Positions 1 through 10,421 of a stretch of DNA of 64,000 bases are shown in pieces. This stretch comes from Thermasporomyces composti (GTDB lineage Bacteria; Actinomycetota; Actinomycetes; Propionibacteriales; Actinopolymorphaceae). Both the position numbers and the translations under genes were made by a program. Each line of letters opens with the position of its first letter. Within the stretch, counting starts at the first letter, position 1. The stretch is from the NCBI RefSeq assembly GCF_003386795.1, contig NZ_QTUC01000001.1:868001-932000 (forward strand), given 5' to 3'. The notes below the pieces were generated by a model. The model was not told the origin of the DNA and did no database searches. It saw only the letters and a program-made list of their open reading frames with translations.

Positions 1-1099
1 ACGCGTCGATGATCCGGGCACGCGCCAGCCCGTCGCGACCGACGTGTGACGACCAGTCCCCGCCACGGATGGCGGCGACGAAGTCACGGACGACGGCGGC
101 GTGTCCGCCGCTGCGCGGCACGACCGGCCGGACCACCGCTGGCTCTCCCGCCACGTCGGTGTAGATGCGAAGAGTGTCCTCGTTCTGGTAGTTCTTCACG
201 GCGATCTCGGCGCCGCCGTCGGTACCGAACAAGGTCACCCCGAAGTGGTCACTGGGGTCGCGATACGTCGCCCAGCTGGTCTCGAGCGTGAGCACGCTGC
301 CGTTCTCGAGCCTCAGGAACGCCGTCGCGAGGTCCTCCACCTCATAGGCAGATCCGACGACCTGCTTGGCGCTGTAGGAGGCCCCACCGAGCCCACGCGG
401 GCCAAGCTCCGCGAAGGTCGACGCGCTCACGCTCAGCACCCGCGGTTCGCCGAGCAGGTGCAGCGCCATGTCGAGCACGTGGACGCCGAGGTCGATGAGA
501 GGACCGCCACCGGCCATCTCGCGGTTGGTGAACCAGCTTCCCAAGCCGGGGATGCCGTTGCGCCGCAGCCAGTGCGCCTTCGCGTAGTAGATCCGGCCGA
601 GGGCACCGGAGTCGATGTGCCGCTTCAGCAGGGTGACGTCGCCACGCTGGCGATGGTTGAACACCACCTTGAGGACGCGGTTGGCGTTCACCGCCGCGTC
701 GACGATGGACTGTGCCTCGTCGCCGGTGCGCGCCAGCGGCTTCTCGCACAGCACGTGGCACCCGCTCTGCAGCGCCGCGATGGCGATGGGCGCGTGCAGC
801 TGCGTCGGGGTCGCCACGCTGACCGCGTCGAGATCCTCGCGCTCGAGCATGTCCTCCCAGTGCTCGTACAGGCCTGGGATGGAGTGCTGCTTGCCGAGCT
901 CGGCGAGACGGTCCTTCTCCAGGCCCGCCAAAGCGACGACCTCGACGTCAGGGAGTGCAAGGAAGCCTTGCAGCGCCGCGTTGCCCGCGAAGCCGAGGCC
1001 CACGATGCCGACGCGGAGGGGACGGGACGAATCAGAGGAACCAGGCTGTTCAGACTGAGCGGCCACCGATGTGGTGGCCGCCGACATATCACCGCTCAT
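1..1099 (-). CDS. Gfo/Idh/MocA family oxidoreductase (3' end off window)
   Basis: The reverse strand reads open from an ATG at 1099 to the left window edge, about 366 codons without a stop, so the C-terminus is missing. The N-terminus has a Rossmann nucleotide-binding segment (VGIVGLGFAGNAALQGF) after a roughly 28-residue polar leader. It is followed by the family motif CEKPLA, which holds the lysine normally used in catalysis, and by the second-domain stretch GGGPLIDLGVHVLDMALHL. Members are NAD(P)-dependent sugar or inositol dehydrogenases or reductases; the substrate cannot be told from the sequence. A second in-frame ATG lies at 1087. The next gene upstream on this strand is an alpha/beta hydrolase about 100 bases away, possibly co-transcribed. 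The family call is firm; the substrate is unknown. Confidence 0.88.
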   Translation of the reverse strand, partial: MSGDMSAATTSVAAQSEQPGSSDSSRPLRVGIVGLGFAGNAALQGFLALPDVEVVALAGLEKDRLAELGKQHSIPGLYEHWEDMLEREDLDAVSVATPTQLHAPIAIAALQSGCHVLCEKPLARTGDEAQSIVDAAVNANRVLKVVFNHRQRGDVTLLKRHIDSGALGRIYYAKAHWLRRNGIPGLGSWFTNREMAGGGPLIDLGVHVLDMALHLLGEPRVLSVSASTFAELGPRGLGGASYSAKQVVGSAYEVEDLATAFLRLENGSVLTLETSWATYRDPSDHFGVTLFGTDGGAEIAVKNYQNEDTLRIYTDVAGEPAVVRPVVPRSGGHAAVVRDFVAAIRGGDWSSHVGRDGLARARIIDA

Positions 1100-1203
1100 C
1101 GGCGACAAGTCTAGGGAGCCGTGCGGGTCGGCCTATACCGCCGCAGGCGGCTCCTTCGTGGCCGATCTCGGTCAGCGACGTGACCGCGGTCGGACATTTC
1201 ACC

Positions 1204-2010
1204 TCATCCGGACGGACGCTCCGGGAGGGGGACGTCGGCGAACGCGGCGACCGTGCGGTCCGCGTACGCGCTCGCGTCGGCGTACTCCATCGGGCCGGCC
1301 CACGACGTCGGGAGCGGTCCCGCCTCGGGCGCCACACGGGCCACGATCTCGTCGAGAACCCGCTCGGCGTCGCCGACCCAGAGGTGCTTGGCGCCGTCGA
1401 CGCCGACAACCTCGGCTTGCGGAATGGCCGCGAAGCGCTCTCGCGCCTCGTCAGGACGCAGGTAGTCGTCCAGCTCCGGGACCAGCGCGGTGACCGGTTT
1501 GCCCGACTGGGCCCAGGCGGCCAGGTGCTCCGGCTGGGAGAACCGGAGTGAGGGGGAGAGCAGGATCGCGCCCTCCACCGTGGGGTCGCACCCGTACATC
1601 AAGACCAAGTCCGAGCCGAACGACCAGCCGACCAGCCAGATCCGCGGCAGGCCGGTGAACTCCGCGTACTCGATGGCCGCGGCGACGTCGAAACGCTCGC
1701 CCCGCCCTCCGTCGAACTCGCCTTGGCTGCGCCCCTGCACGCTCTCGGTCCCCCGGGTGTTGAACCGCAGGACCGCGATCTTGGCGAGGGCCGGGAGACG
1801 GTACGCCGCCTTCCGATAGACGTGGCTGTCCATCATCCCCCCGTGGGTCGGTAGGGGATGGACGCAGATCAGTGTCGCGACCGGATCGTCCTCGAGTGGC
1901 ACGGCGAGCTCGCCGACGAGCTCGAGGCCGTCCGCGGTGTGGAGCGTGATCGGCGCACGCCGAGCCGGCAGGACGCTGTTGGCTCGGATCGGTTGGGCGG
2001 GGTTGGACAC
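1204..2010 (-). CDS. alpha/beta hydrolase
   Basis: This 268-residue cytoplasmic protein has the alpha/beta-hydrolase pattern. An oxyanion strand-loop (ICVHPLPTHGG) comes early, the nucleophile elbow GWSFGS sits near residue 150 with the catalytic Ser, and a late GAKHLW supplies the likely catalytic His. The layout resembles dienelactone-hydrolase-like or serine-aminopeptidase-like hydrolases of unknown substrate. No signal peptide is visible. It lies upstream of the partial Gfo/Idh/MocA gene on the same strand with about a 100-base gap. The fold is clear; the reaction beyond ester or amide hydrolysis is not. Confidence 0.82.
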   Translation of the reverse strand: MSNPAQPIRANSVLPARRAPITLHTADGLELVGELAVPLEDDPVATLICVHPLPTHGGMMDSHVYRKAAYRLPALAKIAVLRFNTRGTESVQGRSQGEFDGGRGERFDVAAAIEYAEFTGLPRIWLVGWSFGSDLVLMYGCDPTVEGAILLSPSLRFSQPEHLAAWAQSGKPVTALVPELDDYLRPDEARERFAAIPQAEVVGVDGAKHLWVGDAERVLDEIVARVAPEAGPLPTSWAGPMEYADASAYADRTVAAFADVPLPERPSG

Positions 2011-2106
2011 GTCTCCTGATTGTGCCGGCCAGCGCTGCCCGCGTCGGCGCCGGCCTCGAGCGCTCGTTCGCAGGCACCGGGCGAGCCTTCTCGCCGCGCC
2101 CGCGGT

Positions 2107-2406
2107 CTAGCGACGCCACCGGCGGTCGCGGGCGCGCCAGCAGGAGGTGTGCCAGTGGCGGCGCTCGTCGAGGCCGGACCCAACGAAGGAGAGCGGTTCG
2201 ACCGGCCACGCCACGATGTGCGGGGTCGCCGGCGGGATCAGCTGGTCACACCCCGGACACCGGTACGACTTCACGCTCGTCGATCCGGTGATCTGCCGAA
2301 CGACCCACTCCCCGTCCGGCCATTCCTCCACGCGCTCATAGCCACCCGCCAACGGCCGCGGCTGCTGGCCCGAGCTGCGGCGACCCCGAGGACGGCGACG
2401 GCTCAC
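2107..2406 (-). CDS. small conserved zinc-binding protein of unknown function
   Basis: A protein of about 99 residues with an Arg-rich N-terminus, a CPGC knuckle near the middle and a later HWHTSC, which together could bind one zinc. I chose the GTG at 2406 because GGAGAG precedes it at about 9 bases; a GTG ten codons upstream (2436) has no comparable ribosome site. The sequence SYRCPGCDQLI..PHIVAWP resembles a small uncharacterised actinobacterial family. It runs divergently from the FmdB-like gene at 2501. No function can be assigned. Confidence 0.6.
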   Translation of the reverse strand: MSRRRPRGRRSSGQQPRPLAGGYERVEEWPDGEWVVRQITGSTSVKSYRCPGCDQLIPPATPHIVAWPVEPLSFVGSGLDERRHWHTSCWRARDRRWRR

Positions 2407-2500
2407 CCTGCGATTCTCTCCCTGCTGTAGCAACACCAGTGTCTTTCACGGTCGCAGGCATTCTCTCCACCCGCCGTCGTCGCTCGCCTACCCTGGTCGC

Positions 2501-2713
2501 GTGCCCCGATACGAGTACCGGTGCCGCTCCTGCGGCGCGACCTTCGAGCACACCAGGCCGATGAGCGAGGCCAACCTGCCGGCGACCTGCCCGCAGGGCC
2601 ACGACGACACGGTCAAGTTGCTGTCGACGATCTCCGTCGGCGGCCGCGCCACGAGCGCGAGCGGCTCCGCCGGCGGTGGCTGCTGCGGCGGGGCGTGCGG
2701 CTGCGGCGGCTGA
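2501..2713 (+). CDS. FmdB family zinc-ribbon protein
   Basis: This 70-residue protein starts at a GTG and opens with MPRYEYRCRSCGATFE, the signature of the FmdB/CxxC_CxxC_SSSS putative regulatory zinc ribbon. A second, atypical pair CPQGH follows. The tail is glycine- and cysteine-rich (GGGCCGGACGCGG), common in actinobacterial members. The role is unknown; the name comes from a gene next to formamidase in Methylophilus. It is followed by a strong stem-loop shared with the convergent protease gene. Confidence 0.85.
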   Translation: MPRYEYRCRSCGATFEHTRPMSEANLPATCPQGHDDTVKLLSTISVGGRATSASGSAGGGCCGGACGCGG

Positions 2714-2726
2714 GCTCCTCGGGCCG

Positions 2727-2776
2727 CTGACGGCGAGGGCCGAGCCATCCTCGGCTCGGCCCGCACACGCCGTCAG
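2727..2776. terminator. nested stem-loop, likely bidirectional terminator
   Basis: A 9-base outer stem (CTGACGGCG at 2727-2735, CGCCGTCAG at 2768-2776) encloses a perfect 10-base inner stem (GGGCCGAGCC at 2737-2746, GGCTCGGCCC at 2753-2762) with a 6-base loop. It lies between two convergent genes ending at 2713 and 2802. No long T run follows on either strand, as is usual for GC-rich actinomycete terminators. Confidence 0.65.
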
Positions 2777-2801
2777 GTCGAGGCCTGGAGGGCCACGACC
2801 C

Positions 2802-5800
2802 TCAACTCTCGCCCCCGACCAGGCCGTAGGCCCGGATCGAGGTCCACTGGACTCGATGACCCCGGTTGTCGTGCGCGCGCAGACGCAGGGAGACGAAACC
2901 CCCAGGGTTGTCCGGATGCGTCACCGTCGCCCGCCACCGACCGGCCGGCGTCCGCGTCACCGAGGCCTGTCGCCAGGTCTCGCCGTCGTCGTACGACACG
3001 TCCAGCGTCACGCTGGTCACCTGCCCCACGTCCTCCGCGGGGAGCGGCAGCAACTCCAGGACGAACGGCTCACCCGCCGGCGCGCGGCCGGTGAGGTCGA
3101 AGTCCCCGGTGGCCGCGACGTTCAGCAGCGGGAGCCTGACGTCATCCACCGGACCCACCATGGGGAACGTCCACCGCGCGTCCACGCTGGTGGCGTACCG
3201 AGACCACGGAACGTCCTGCGTCGCGGTGAGCTCGACCACGTAGGTGTGGCGTCCGTCGAGTGGCACCTCCGTGTCGAGGAAGAACGGATCGGCGGACTCC
3301 GCGATGACCTCACCGTCGCGGGCCAAGGTGACCCGCCCCTCGACGCCGTTGAGGCTCCAGACCGAGAACGGCCCCTGCCCAGGTGACGGGTTGCCCGGTG
3401 TGAACCAGAGGCTCGTCAGGCCCTCGATGGAGGCGCCGTCCCCTTGGGGACGGAAGGCCGCGCGTCCGTACGCGCGTCGGACCCGTGACCCCGGAGCGTG
3501 CGACCTCGCCAGATCGAACTCTGTGTACGCGATGTCCACAGCCGAGGGACCCGCATCGAAGTCCGCGGACCACAGCAGGACGTCGCTGTCGAACCTCGCG
3601 CTGGCCAGGTGCGTGCGCGAACCCGGCACGGGAACGTCGTAGGACCTCCCGACACCGACGGTGGTGCCACCGGGGAGCTCGGCGAACCGCGTCCAGCTCC
3701 CCCACCAGTCGATGTCCGCGCCCGGCCGGGCGAACGTGGCCTCATCCCGGAAGAGGTCGGCGTTGCGGACGGCGTAGGTCGGGTCGTCTGGTACCCGCCC
3801 TTGCTCCCCCACGACGAGCTCGTAGGTCGCGTCGTCGGTCGCCATCACCTGGTACACGACGAACAGGTACGTCCGGTCCGTGACCGGCTCCGTCGCCAAT
3901 GCGTACAGCGGGGACCGCTGTGCGCCGGGGACCTCGACGAACGTCGTGGACGGGTAACCGCCCAGCAGCTCCGTCGTGCCGAAGGTGGTGGCCTCGGTTC
4001 GGGCGTCCCGCGCCTCGACGGTCGCCTGCACCCGCTCCGCGGCTCGGGCGTCCAAGGTGATGGTCACGTCCTTCGCCACCGCGATGATGGGATCGGCCAG
4101 GTGGGTGAAGCTCGGCGGCTTAATGGGCCCGTGACGGGTGACGAGGATCGTGCTGAACGTGTAGGTGCCCTTGGGCACGCGCGCCACGAGGCCCTCCTCG
4201 CCCGCCCGTAGATCGAAGATCCGACCGGACTCGGGGTCCGCGACGAACGGGGGTACTAGGAACGCCTCGTCCACCCGTTCGACGAGCTCACCGTTGCGGT
4301 CCAGGATCCGCAGGGTGAGGTCGTAGGACTCCCGCTCGATCGACACCGCCAACGGGGTCTGGATGACGACATCCCCGGAACCCTGGGCGGTGATCCGACC
4401 ACCGTAGTAACTCCCGGCCTCGCCCTTGCGGGGATCGACGGTGACCTCGACCTGGGCGCGGCCGCGCGCCGGCACGACCAGCGTCGTGCGGTCAAGGGTC
4501 ACCAGCCCGTCCGGAGCGGGCTCGCCCTCAGCGTCGGTGACGGTGAGCTGGAGCGTCAGCGTCACGTCAGTCGCGCTGGTGTTGCGGTACGTCAGCGTCT
4601 GGGTCCGTGGCGCCTGGTGTGGCCACCGCATGAACATCGAGAGGTTGGCTTGCTCGGCGTTGACCCGCTGGGTGACCGCTCGGGCCGCGTCGAGCTGCCC
4701 GGCCCCCTGGTCGAAGACACCCTCGCCCGGGGTGGGCGATGCGGTGCTGGTGAGCACCGCCTTGAGCTGGGCCGGCGTCCAGGTCGGCCGGAGCTGAGCG
4801 AGCAGCGCGGCGGCGCCCGCGACGTGCGGCGCCGCCATGGAGGTGCCGCTCATCCGCGCGTAGTGCTCACCTACCGGTTCTTCCGGCTCGGTCCCCGTCG
4901 CTCGAGCGGACACGATGCCCACGCCGGGCGCGGCGATGTCGGGCTTCAGCGCGACGTCGCCCGCACGTGGGCCGCGGGAGGAGAACTCCGCCGTCCTCCC
5001 CTCGGAGTCGACGGCTCCCACGGTCAGCGCCGCGTCCGCCGCGCCGGGCGACCCGACCGAGAACGGGCTCGAACCGTTGTTCCCGGCCGCGACGACGAAG
5101 AGCGGGCCGTCGTCGGTGCTCAGCCGGTTGAGAGCGAGCGAGACCGGGTCGGTGCCGTCGGACGCGTTCCAAGTGCTGATGCTCATGTTGACGATGCGCG
5201 CGTCCTGGGCAGCGGCCCACTCCATGCCGGCGATCAGGCTCGACTCGGTGCCGGTGCCTTCATCGTCGAGCACCTTGCCGTCGAGGAGCACGGCGTCGGG
5301 CGCCATGCCCCGGTAGCGGCCACCGGACGCGGCTCCGCTGCCGGTGACGATGCCAGCGACATGCGTACCGTGGCCGAGGCCGTCCCTAGCCTCGTCACCA
5401 CCAGTGATGAAGTTGCGCTCGGCGACCACGGCACCCTGAAGGTCGGGGTGGTCGTTGTCGATCCCGCTGTCGAGGATCGCCACGGTCACGCCCTTGCCGG
5501 TGAACCCGAGCTCCCAGGCCTGCGGCGCCTTCGTCTGCGGCACGCTCTGGTCGAGGCTGGCGTGCACCGGGCCGTCGAGCCAGACCTTCGCCACGCCGGA
5601 CTCGAACGCTCCCCCGCTCGGGGTGGTTCGGCCCGGCTGGCCGGCCGAGGGGCCGGCCAGCCACCGCCAGAACCCGCCGGCGTCGGTCTTGCGGACGGTG
5701 TACGCGGTAGCCCGGACGCTGGCGAGCGTGTGGCCGGCCCGCACCGTCCGAGGCGACGGGACGGACCGCTGACCGGGGGCGTACTGGACGATGACCGGGA

Positions 5801-6296
5801 GCCGCGGCATGGCGGCGTCGTCGTAGCCGGCGGCGACGAGGTCGGTGACCTGGAAGAGTCGACGGTCGAGCTTGCCCTGGAGCAGGAACGGCGCGGCGTC
5901 GGAGGGTACGACCTCGATCCGCTCGCCGCGCTGGTGGATCGCGAACTGGATCCCCTCCCGACCAGGGCCGGGCATGGGAACGGCGATCGTGTGCCCGTCC
6001 CTCGTGACCAGGCGTACCCGGTCGCCCGTGATGAGGGTGACGAACGCCGCTGTCGGGCGCTCGTCGCTTGGCCCGGAGGTCGTCCGGCCCTTGCCCGGCC
6101 CGGCGCCGCTTGACCCCGTCTCCCCTGGCCACGCCTCGGTGGACAACACGTCGGCCACGTGGGACGGCGGGCTGGTAACGGGGCCGAGGGCTACCGGTGA
6201 AGCCGCTGTCGCCTGCGCGTTCGGCAACCCAGCGGCTGCGAGAGCGCACGCCACGACGGCGAGTGAGACCCTGCGAAGCAGTGCCCGCATCGTCAA
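2802..6296 (-). CDS. secreted S8 family serine peptidase (subtilase), large multidomain
   Basis: A 1164-residue extracellular protease. Residues 1-30 form a signal peptide (MTMRALLRR then a hydrophobic core and an Ala-rich end). A pro-region of about 220 residues follows, then the catalytic domain at about 255-540 with Asp near 276 (AILDSGID), His near 309 (GHGTHVAG), Asn in AAGNNG and Ser near 486 ([13 protein letters not shown]). About 600 further residues look like beta-sandwich modules and may direct substrate or surface binding. The length greatly exceeds a simple subtilisin (about 380). A paralogue with the same layout lies at 51247-54720. Its 3' end faces the FmdB-like gene across a stem-loop, and it is divergent from nucS. 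The substrate is unknown. Confidence 0.93.
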   Translation of the reverse strand: MTMRALLRRVSLAVVACALAAAGLPNAQATAASPVALGPVTSPPSHVADVLSTEAWPGETGSSGAGPGKGRTTSGPSDERPTAAFVTLITGDRVRLVTRDGHTIAVPMPGPGREGIQFAIHQRGERIEVVPSDAAPFLLQGKLDRRLFQVTDLVAAGYDDAAMPRLPVIVQYAPGQRSVPSPRTVRAGHTLASVRATAYTVRKTDAGGFWRWLAGPSAGQPGRTTPSGGAFESGVAKVWLDGPVHASLDQSVPQTKAPQAWELGFTGKGVTVAILDSGIDNDHPDLQGAVVAERNFITGGDEARDGLGHGTHVAGIVTGSGAASGGRYRGMAPDAVLLDGKVLDDEGTGTESSLIAGMEWAAAQDARIVNMSISTWNASDGTDPVSLALNRLSTDDGPLFVVAAGNNGSSPFSVGSPGAADAALTVGAVDSEGRTAEFSSRGPRAGDVALKPDIAAPGVGIVSARATGTEPEEPVGEHYARMSGTSMAAPHVAGAAALLAQLRPTWTPAQLKAVLTSTASPTPGEGVFDQGAGQLDAARAVTQRVNAEQANLSMFMRWPHQAPRTQTLTYRNTSATDVTLTLQLTVTDAEGEPAPDGLVTLDRTTLVVPARGRAQVEVTVDPRKGEAGSYYGGRITAQGSGDVVIQTPLAVSIERESYDLTLRILDRNGELVERVDEAFLVPPFVADPESGRIFDLRAGEEGLVARVPKGTYTFSTILVTRHGPIKPPSFTHLADPIIAVAKDVTITLDARAAERVQATVEARDARTEATTFGTTELLGGYPSTTFVEVPGAQRSPLYALATEPVTDRTYLFVVYQVMATDDATYELVVGEQGRVPDDPTYAVRNADLFRDEATFARPGADIDWWGSWTRFAELPGGTTVGVGRSYDVPVPGSRTHLASARFDSDVLLWSADFDAGPSAVDIAYTEFDLARSHAPGSRVRRAYGRAAFRPQGDGASIEGLTSLWFTPGNPSPGQGPFSVWSLNGVEGRVTLARDGEVIAESADPFFLDTEVPLDGRHTYVVELTATQDVPWSRYATSVDARWTFPMVGPVDDVRLPLLNVAATGDFDLTGRAPAGEPFVLELLPLPAEDVGQVTSVTLDVSYDDGETWRQASVTRTPAGRWRATVTHPDNPGGFVSLRLRAHDNRGHRVQWTSIRAYGLVGGES

Positions 6297-6514
6297 TCCC
6301 CCTGTCTTGCTCGGGCCGCTTCGCTACGGACGACCCTCACCAAGGATGTCAGAGATGCCGCTTTGTCGCCGTTTCGGGCACTGACTCCGCGTGTCGAGGA
6401 GTCCGCGTGTCGAGGAAACACCAGGAGAGAAGCCGCCGTCCACGTCGCCGGCGCGCGTCAACGCCTCGCCGCCAGGCCGTGATCGTCCGGGCGCGGCCCG
6501 CTAGTCTCCCCTGG

Positions 6515-7192
6515 GTGCGTCTCGTCATCGCGACCTGCCAGGTCGACTACGTCGGACGGTTGACCGCCCACCTGCCGCCGGCCAAGCGGCTCATCCTGGT
6601 GAAGGCGGACGGCTCGGTCTCGATCCACAACGACGACCGCGCCTACAAGCCGCTCAACTGGATGAGCCCGCCCTGCACGCTCGTCGAGGAGCCGGCGACG
6701 GAGTCCGAGCCCGCGCGCTGGACGGTCACCGGCAAGGACGGCGGGCAGCTGGTCATCACGATCGAGGAGATCTTCCACGACTCCACGCACGACCTCGGCG
6801 TCGATCCGGGGTTGCAAAAGGACGGCGTCGAGGCGCACCTGCAGGAGCTGCTCGCCGAGCACCCCAGCGTCCTCGGTGAGGGCTGGACGTTGGTTCGCCG
6901 GGAGTACCCGACGGCGATCGGACCGGTCGACTTGCTGCTGCGCGACGCCAACGGCGCCGCCGTGGCCGTCGAGGTGAAACGTCGAGGCGAGATCGACGGC
7001 GTGGAGCAGCTCACGCGGTACCTCGAGCTGCTCAACCGAGACCCGTTGCTCGCGCCGGTCCGAGGTGTCTTCGCCGCCCAGGAGATCAAACCGCAGGCTC
7101 GGGTCTTGGCGAACGATCGCGGTATCGAGTGCGTGACACTCGACTACGACGCCTTGCGCGGCATCCCCCGGGACGAGATGACGCTGTTCTAG
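6515..7192 (+). CDS. nucS: endonuclease NucS (mismatch-specific, non-canonical mismatch repair)
   Basis: NucS cuts both strands at mismatches and supports the MutSL-independent mismatch repair of many actinobacteria and some archaea. The protein has 225 residues, close to the mycobacterial length. The N-terminal dimer and DNA-binding part reads [16 protein letters not shown]. The C-terminal RecB-like nuclease motif is visible as Asp139 (GPVDLLLRD) and Glu153-x-Lys155 ([13 protein letters not shown]), followed by [10 protein letters not shown] chose the GTG at 6515 because the conserved N-terminus begins there; the frame is open further upstream, but that part reads as Arg-rich non-coding sequence. 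It is divergent from the subtilase and convergent with the AraC regulator, 18 bases apart. Confidence 0.95.
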   Translation: MRLVIATCQVDYVGRLTAHLPPAKRLILVKADGSVSIHNDDRAYKPLNWMSPPCTLVEEPATESEPARWTVTGKDGGQLVITIEEIFHDSTHDLGVDPGLQKDGVEAHLQELLAEHPSVLGEGWTLVRREYPTAIGPVDLLLRDANGAAVAVEVKRRGEIDGVEQLTRYLELLNRDPLLAPVRGVFAAQEIKPQARVLANDRGIECVTLDYDALRGIPRDEMTLF

Positions 7193-7210
7193 CGCGCAGA
7201 GCCGATGTCG

Positions 7211-8137
7211 TCACCCGCTCGGCGGACGGCGGGCGCCGGCTCGGTAGTCCTTGGGCGGGACGCCGAACCGCGCCCGGAACAACCGACTGAAGTGGAAGGC
7301 GCTCACGAACCCTGACGCGGTGGCGACGCTCTGCACAGGCAGGTCCGTACCCTCGAGGAGCCGAGCCGCGTAGCGGAGCCGGGCATCCTGCAGCGCCCGC
7401 GTGAGAGTGGTCCCGGTCTGCTGCGAGAACAGGTGGGACAGCCGCGACGGCGACAACGCCACCTGCTCGGCCAGCGAGCGAACCGTGTGCGGCGCGGCGG
7501 GATCGGCGAGGAGCATCGCCTCGATCTGCCGAACCCGCGGGTCAAGACCCCGCCGGGCGGGCCGTCCCGGTTGTGAGCCCGCCGTCGCGAGGAGCAGGAT
7601 TTCCTCGACGCGGCCGAGAGCGAGCTCCCGAGCGGCCGTCCCGACCGCGACAGCGGGCCGAACCCTTGTGTGGCTGGCCGGGACAGGGGCCGGCGGTGGG
7701 CCGTGCCCGGACCAGCGGGCGTCCGCGTGCAGGGCGCGAAACGCCCGGCTGAGGCGTGGATGGAGATACGTCGGCACGCGCGTGCGAAACACGCGGTCGC
7801 CACGTTCGTACGGTGACAGCCACGACCGCCAGGACGCCCGCGGCGGACAGTGCACCCACCAGAAGGACCACGCGGTCGCGCCGGGCGCCACCGCGTAGCT
7901 GTGGGGCAGATCGGGGCCGAGCACCACGAGGTCGCCCGGTCGGGCGATGACCTCGACACCGCCCTGCTGAAGACGTCCGGCGCCCGCGAGCGTCCAGGTG
8001 AGCAGCCAGTTCGACGCTCCGCGGATTCGGTCGACCGCGTAGCCCGGTCGCACGTCGAACCGCGCCACGACGAGCAGCTCCGCTGGCGGCGCGGGCGTCC
8101 CGTGCGTAGCGGGTTCTGGCAGGTCCTCAGCCTTCAC
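7211..8137 (-). CDS. AraC family transcriptional regulator
   Basis: A DNA-binding regulator with an N-terminal cupin-like sensor half (about residues 20-130, including GDLVVLGPDLPHSYAV) and a C-terminal pair of helix-turn-helix motifs (SLAEQVALSPSRLSHLF and the family signature SGFVSAFHFSRLFRARFG). The frame also allows a GTG at 8161 and an ATG at 8143. I prefer the GTG at 8137 because GGAGGGG sits about 8 bases ahead of it. It is divergent from the phytanoyl-CoA dioxygenase-like gene across about 100 bases, so that gene is its likely target (inference). Confidence 0.88.
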   Translation of the reverse strand: MKAEDLPEPATHGTPAPPAELLVVARFDVRPGYAVDRIRGASNWLLTWTLAGAGRLQQGGVEVIARPGDLVVLGPDLPHSYAVAPGATAWSFWWVHCPPRASWRSWLSPYERGDRVFRTRVPTYLHPRLSRAFRALHADARWSGHGPPPAPVPASHTRVRPAVAVGTAARELALGRVEEILLLATAGSQPGRPARRGLDPRVRQIEAMLLADPAAPHTVRSLAEQVALSPSRLSHLFSQQTGTTLTRALQDARLRYAARLLEGTDLPVQSVATASGFVSAFHFSRLFRARFGVPPKDYRAGARRPPSG

Positions 8138-8236
8138 GGTCATCCCCTCCGGCACCCACACGCCCTAGCGTGGGCCGTGTGGCGGCAACGGAGCCGACGA
8201 CTGTCCGACGGCACGAATCAGCGAGGAGGCAGTGCC

Positions 8237-9119
8237 ATGTCGACCCTCCCACCGCAGACGGGTACCTCGGCGCCGCCGGCCGACATCGGCCGAGCCGGGT
8301 CCGGCCAAACGCCTGCCTCGCGGCGTCAACACCGGCTCGACGACACCGAGCGACGGCGCTTCGACGAGGAGGGCTTCGCGGTCGCCCGGGGCCTGTTCAG
8401 CGCGGAGGAGGTGGCAGAGCTACGCGACGAGTTCATGGCGATGCACGCCGCCGGTCCGATCCCCGGTCACTTCGAGCCGGTCCCCGACGCGGAGGACGTA
8501 CTCCGCGCCTACCCGCGGATCATGCACCCCCACCAGGTCAACGGGGTGGCGCTGCGCTACCTGCTCGACCCCCGGATCCGCGACGTCCTCACCGACCTGT
8601 TCGGCGAGGAGCCGTTGGCCGCGCAGAGCATGTTCTACTTCAAGCCACCCGGGGCGCGTGGCCAGGCGCTGCACCAGGACAACTTCTACCTGCGGGTCGA
8701 GCCCGGTACCTGCATCGCCGCGTGGCTCGCCTGCGACGTCATCGACCGCGCCAACGGCGGCCTGGAGGTGGTGCCCGGCACCCATCGGATGGACCTCTTC
8801 TGTCCCGAGGAAGCCGACCCGTCGGTGTCCTTCACTCGTGAGTACGTTCCGCCCCCACCCGGGCTGCGTCCTGTCCCCGGTCGACATGCGGCCGGGCGAT
8901 GTCTTGTTCTTCAACGGCAGCCTCGTGCACGGGTCGGGCCCGAACACGACGACGGACCGGTTCCGCCGGTCGTTCATCTGTCACTACGTCGGCCGCTCCG
9001 CCGAGCGAATCGCGCGCTTCTACCAGACGTTGACGATGGACGGTGAGCCCGTCGTCCTCGAGGAGAGCGTCGGCGGGGGCCCGTGCGGAACCGAGGACGT
9101 CATCACCGGACCCCACTGA
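8237..9119 (+). pseudogene. phytanoyl-CoA dioxygenase (PhyH) family gene broken by a +1 frameshift
   Basis: The frame from the ATG at 8237 (GAGGAGG upstream) encodes an Fe(II)/2-oxoglutarate dioxygenase of the PhyH family, including the metal motif His-x-Asp (ALHQDNFYLRV) and GGLEVVPGTHRMDLF. Near 8875 the match moves to the next frame, which continues with RPGDVLFFNGSLVHGSGPN (distal metal His) and DRFRRSF (2-oxoglutarate Arg) and ends at 9119. Removing one C from the run at 8875-8878 would restore a smooth reading (RPVPVDMRPGDV) of about 293 residues with all expected ligands. It is either a recent frameshift or a base-call error. The AraC gene is divergent from it. Confidence 0.85.
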
Positions 9120-9365
9120 GCGCGAGGACGCCGTCCGCGCGGCTCTCACGCCCTGAGACGCCGTCGCGGCGGGTCGGACCGCGCGGTCAGGACGAGGACA
9201 CGCGAGCTCCCCAGATGGTGCGCCACCAGGCTCTAAGGTGGTGGGCGTGGGATCACCCCCGAGGGTCCACCATGCGCCAGGCCGCGGCGTCCCGCCGCGC
9301 GCCCTGCCGAGCCCTTCCGGAGCATCACGCCTCCCAGGAGCATCGGGCCTTCGAGGAGAACCACG

Positions 9366-10397
9366 ATGGCTGCGGACAACCCATCGACAAGAGGCGCCTC
9401 GACCTCTGGGGAGGACGCGGTGCCTGACGTGATGGGACGACGCGGCGGGCGTCCACCCAGGATTCTCGTGATCGGGGCCGGCGTCATCGGCCTCAGCTGC
9501 GCGGTCCGGTTAGCCGAGGCTGGCTACGACGTCCACGTGCTCGCTCGCGACCTGCCGCTCGAGACGACCTCGGCCGTGGCCGCCGCACTGTGGTACCCGT
9601 ATCGGGCAGCGCCCCCGGAGCGGGTGAGCGCCTGGTCGGCGACCTCGTACCGGGTGTTCGTCGGCCTGGCGGAGGCCACGCCCGCCGCCGGCGTGCGGAT
9701 TCGGACCGGCCGCGAGCTCACCACGTCCGCCGGCCCACCGCCCTCCTGGGCGGACGCCGTCCCGAACCTGCGGCCCGTGCGGACGCCACCGCCCGGGTAC
9801 GCCGGAGGTTGGGAGTTCGAGGCACCCGTCATCGACACCAGCGTCTACCTGCCCTGGCTGGTCGAACGGCTGACCGACCTGGGAGGGACACTGTCGCGCC
9901 ATGCCTTCGCCGAGCTGCCCAACACCGCACCCGTCGTCGTCAACTGTGCCGGTCTGGCGGCGCGCAAACTGACCGGCGACCCCACCGTCGTCCCAATCCG
10001 CGGCCAGATCTGTTACGTGGAGCAGGTCGGCCTGACCGAATGGGTGGTCGATGAGAGCGACCCCGACCGCCCCGTCTACGTCGTGCCCCGGTTGCACGAC
10101 ATCGTGGTCGGCGGCACCGCCGAGGAGGGTGACTGGGAACGCCAGCCTCGCCCGGAGACGACCGAGGCGATCCTCGCCGCCGCGCGCCGCTTGGTTCCCG
10201 AGCTCGCTGACGCGCGGGTGCTGGGGCAGCGGGTCGGCCTGCGACCTTTCCGCCCTCGCGTTCGCCTCGAGGCCGAGCGAACAGGGGACGACCGTCTGGT
10301 CGTCCACTGCTACGGCCACGGGGGCGCCGGGGTCACGATGTCGTGGGGATGCGCGGACGAGGTGGTGTCCTTGGTGCGCGCCCACGTCGCGGCCTGA
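9366..10397 (+). CDS. FAD-dependent D-amino-acid oxidase family protein
   Basis: This 343-residue flavoenzyme of the DAO family oxidatively deaminates D-amino acids to 2-oxo acids. After a roughly 30-residue leader it shows the FAD dinucleotide fold ILVIGAGVIGLSCAVRLAEAGYDV, the segment SAVAAALWYPYRA, VVNCAGLAARKL, the substrate and flavin stretch PVYVVPRLHDIVVGGTAEEGDW, and a C-terminal GLRPFRPRVRLE with CYGHGGAGVTMSWG, all typical of DAO. ATG 9366 has GGAG nearby. It ends 24 bases from the convergent acyl-CoA dehydrogenase gene. Glycine oxidase or a related amine oxidase is a less likely alternative. Confidence 0.88.
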   Translation: MAADNPSTRGASTSGEDAVPDVMGRRGGRPPRILVIGAGVIGLSCAVRLAEAGYDVHVLARDLPLETTSAVAAALWYPYRAAPPERVSAWSATSYRVFVGLAEATPAAGVRIRTGRELTTSAGPPPSWADAVPNLRPVRTPPPGYAGGWEFEAPVIDTSVYLPWLVERLTDLGGTLSRHAFAELPNTAPVVVNCAGLAARKLTGDPTVVPIRGQICYVEQVGLTEWVVDESDPDRPVYVVPRLHDIVVGGTAEEGDWERQPRPETTEAILAAARRLVPELADARVLGQRVGLRPFRPRVRLEAERTGDDRLVVHCYGHGGAGVTMSWGCADEVVSLVRAHVAA

Positions 10398-10421
10398 CCG
10401 CCTCGAGCCTCGCCGCGCGGC

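Noticed and set aside
101-1114. Plus-strand open frame of 337 codons
   Set aside because: It is antisense to the clear Gfo/Idh/MocA gene on the minus strand and has no domain signature.
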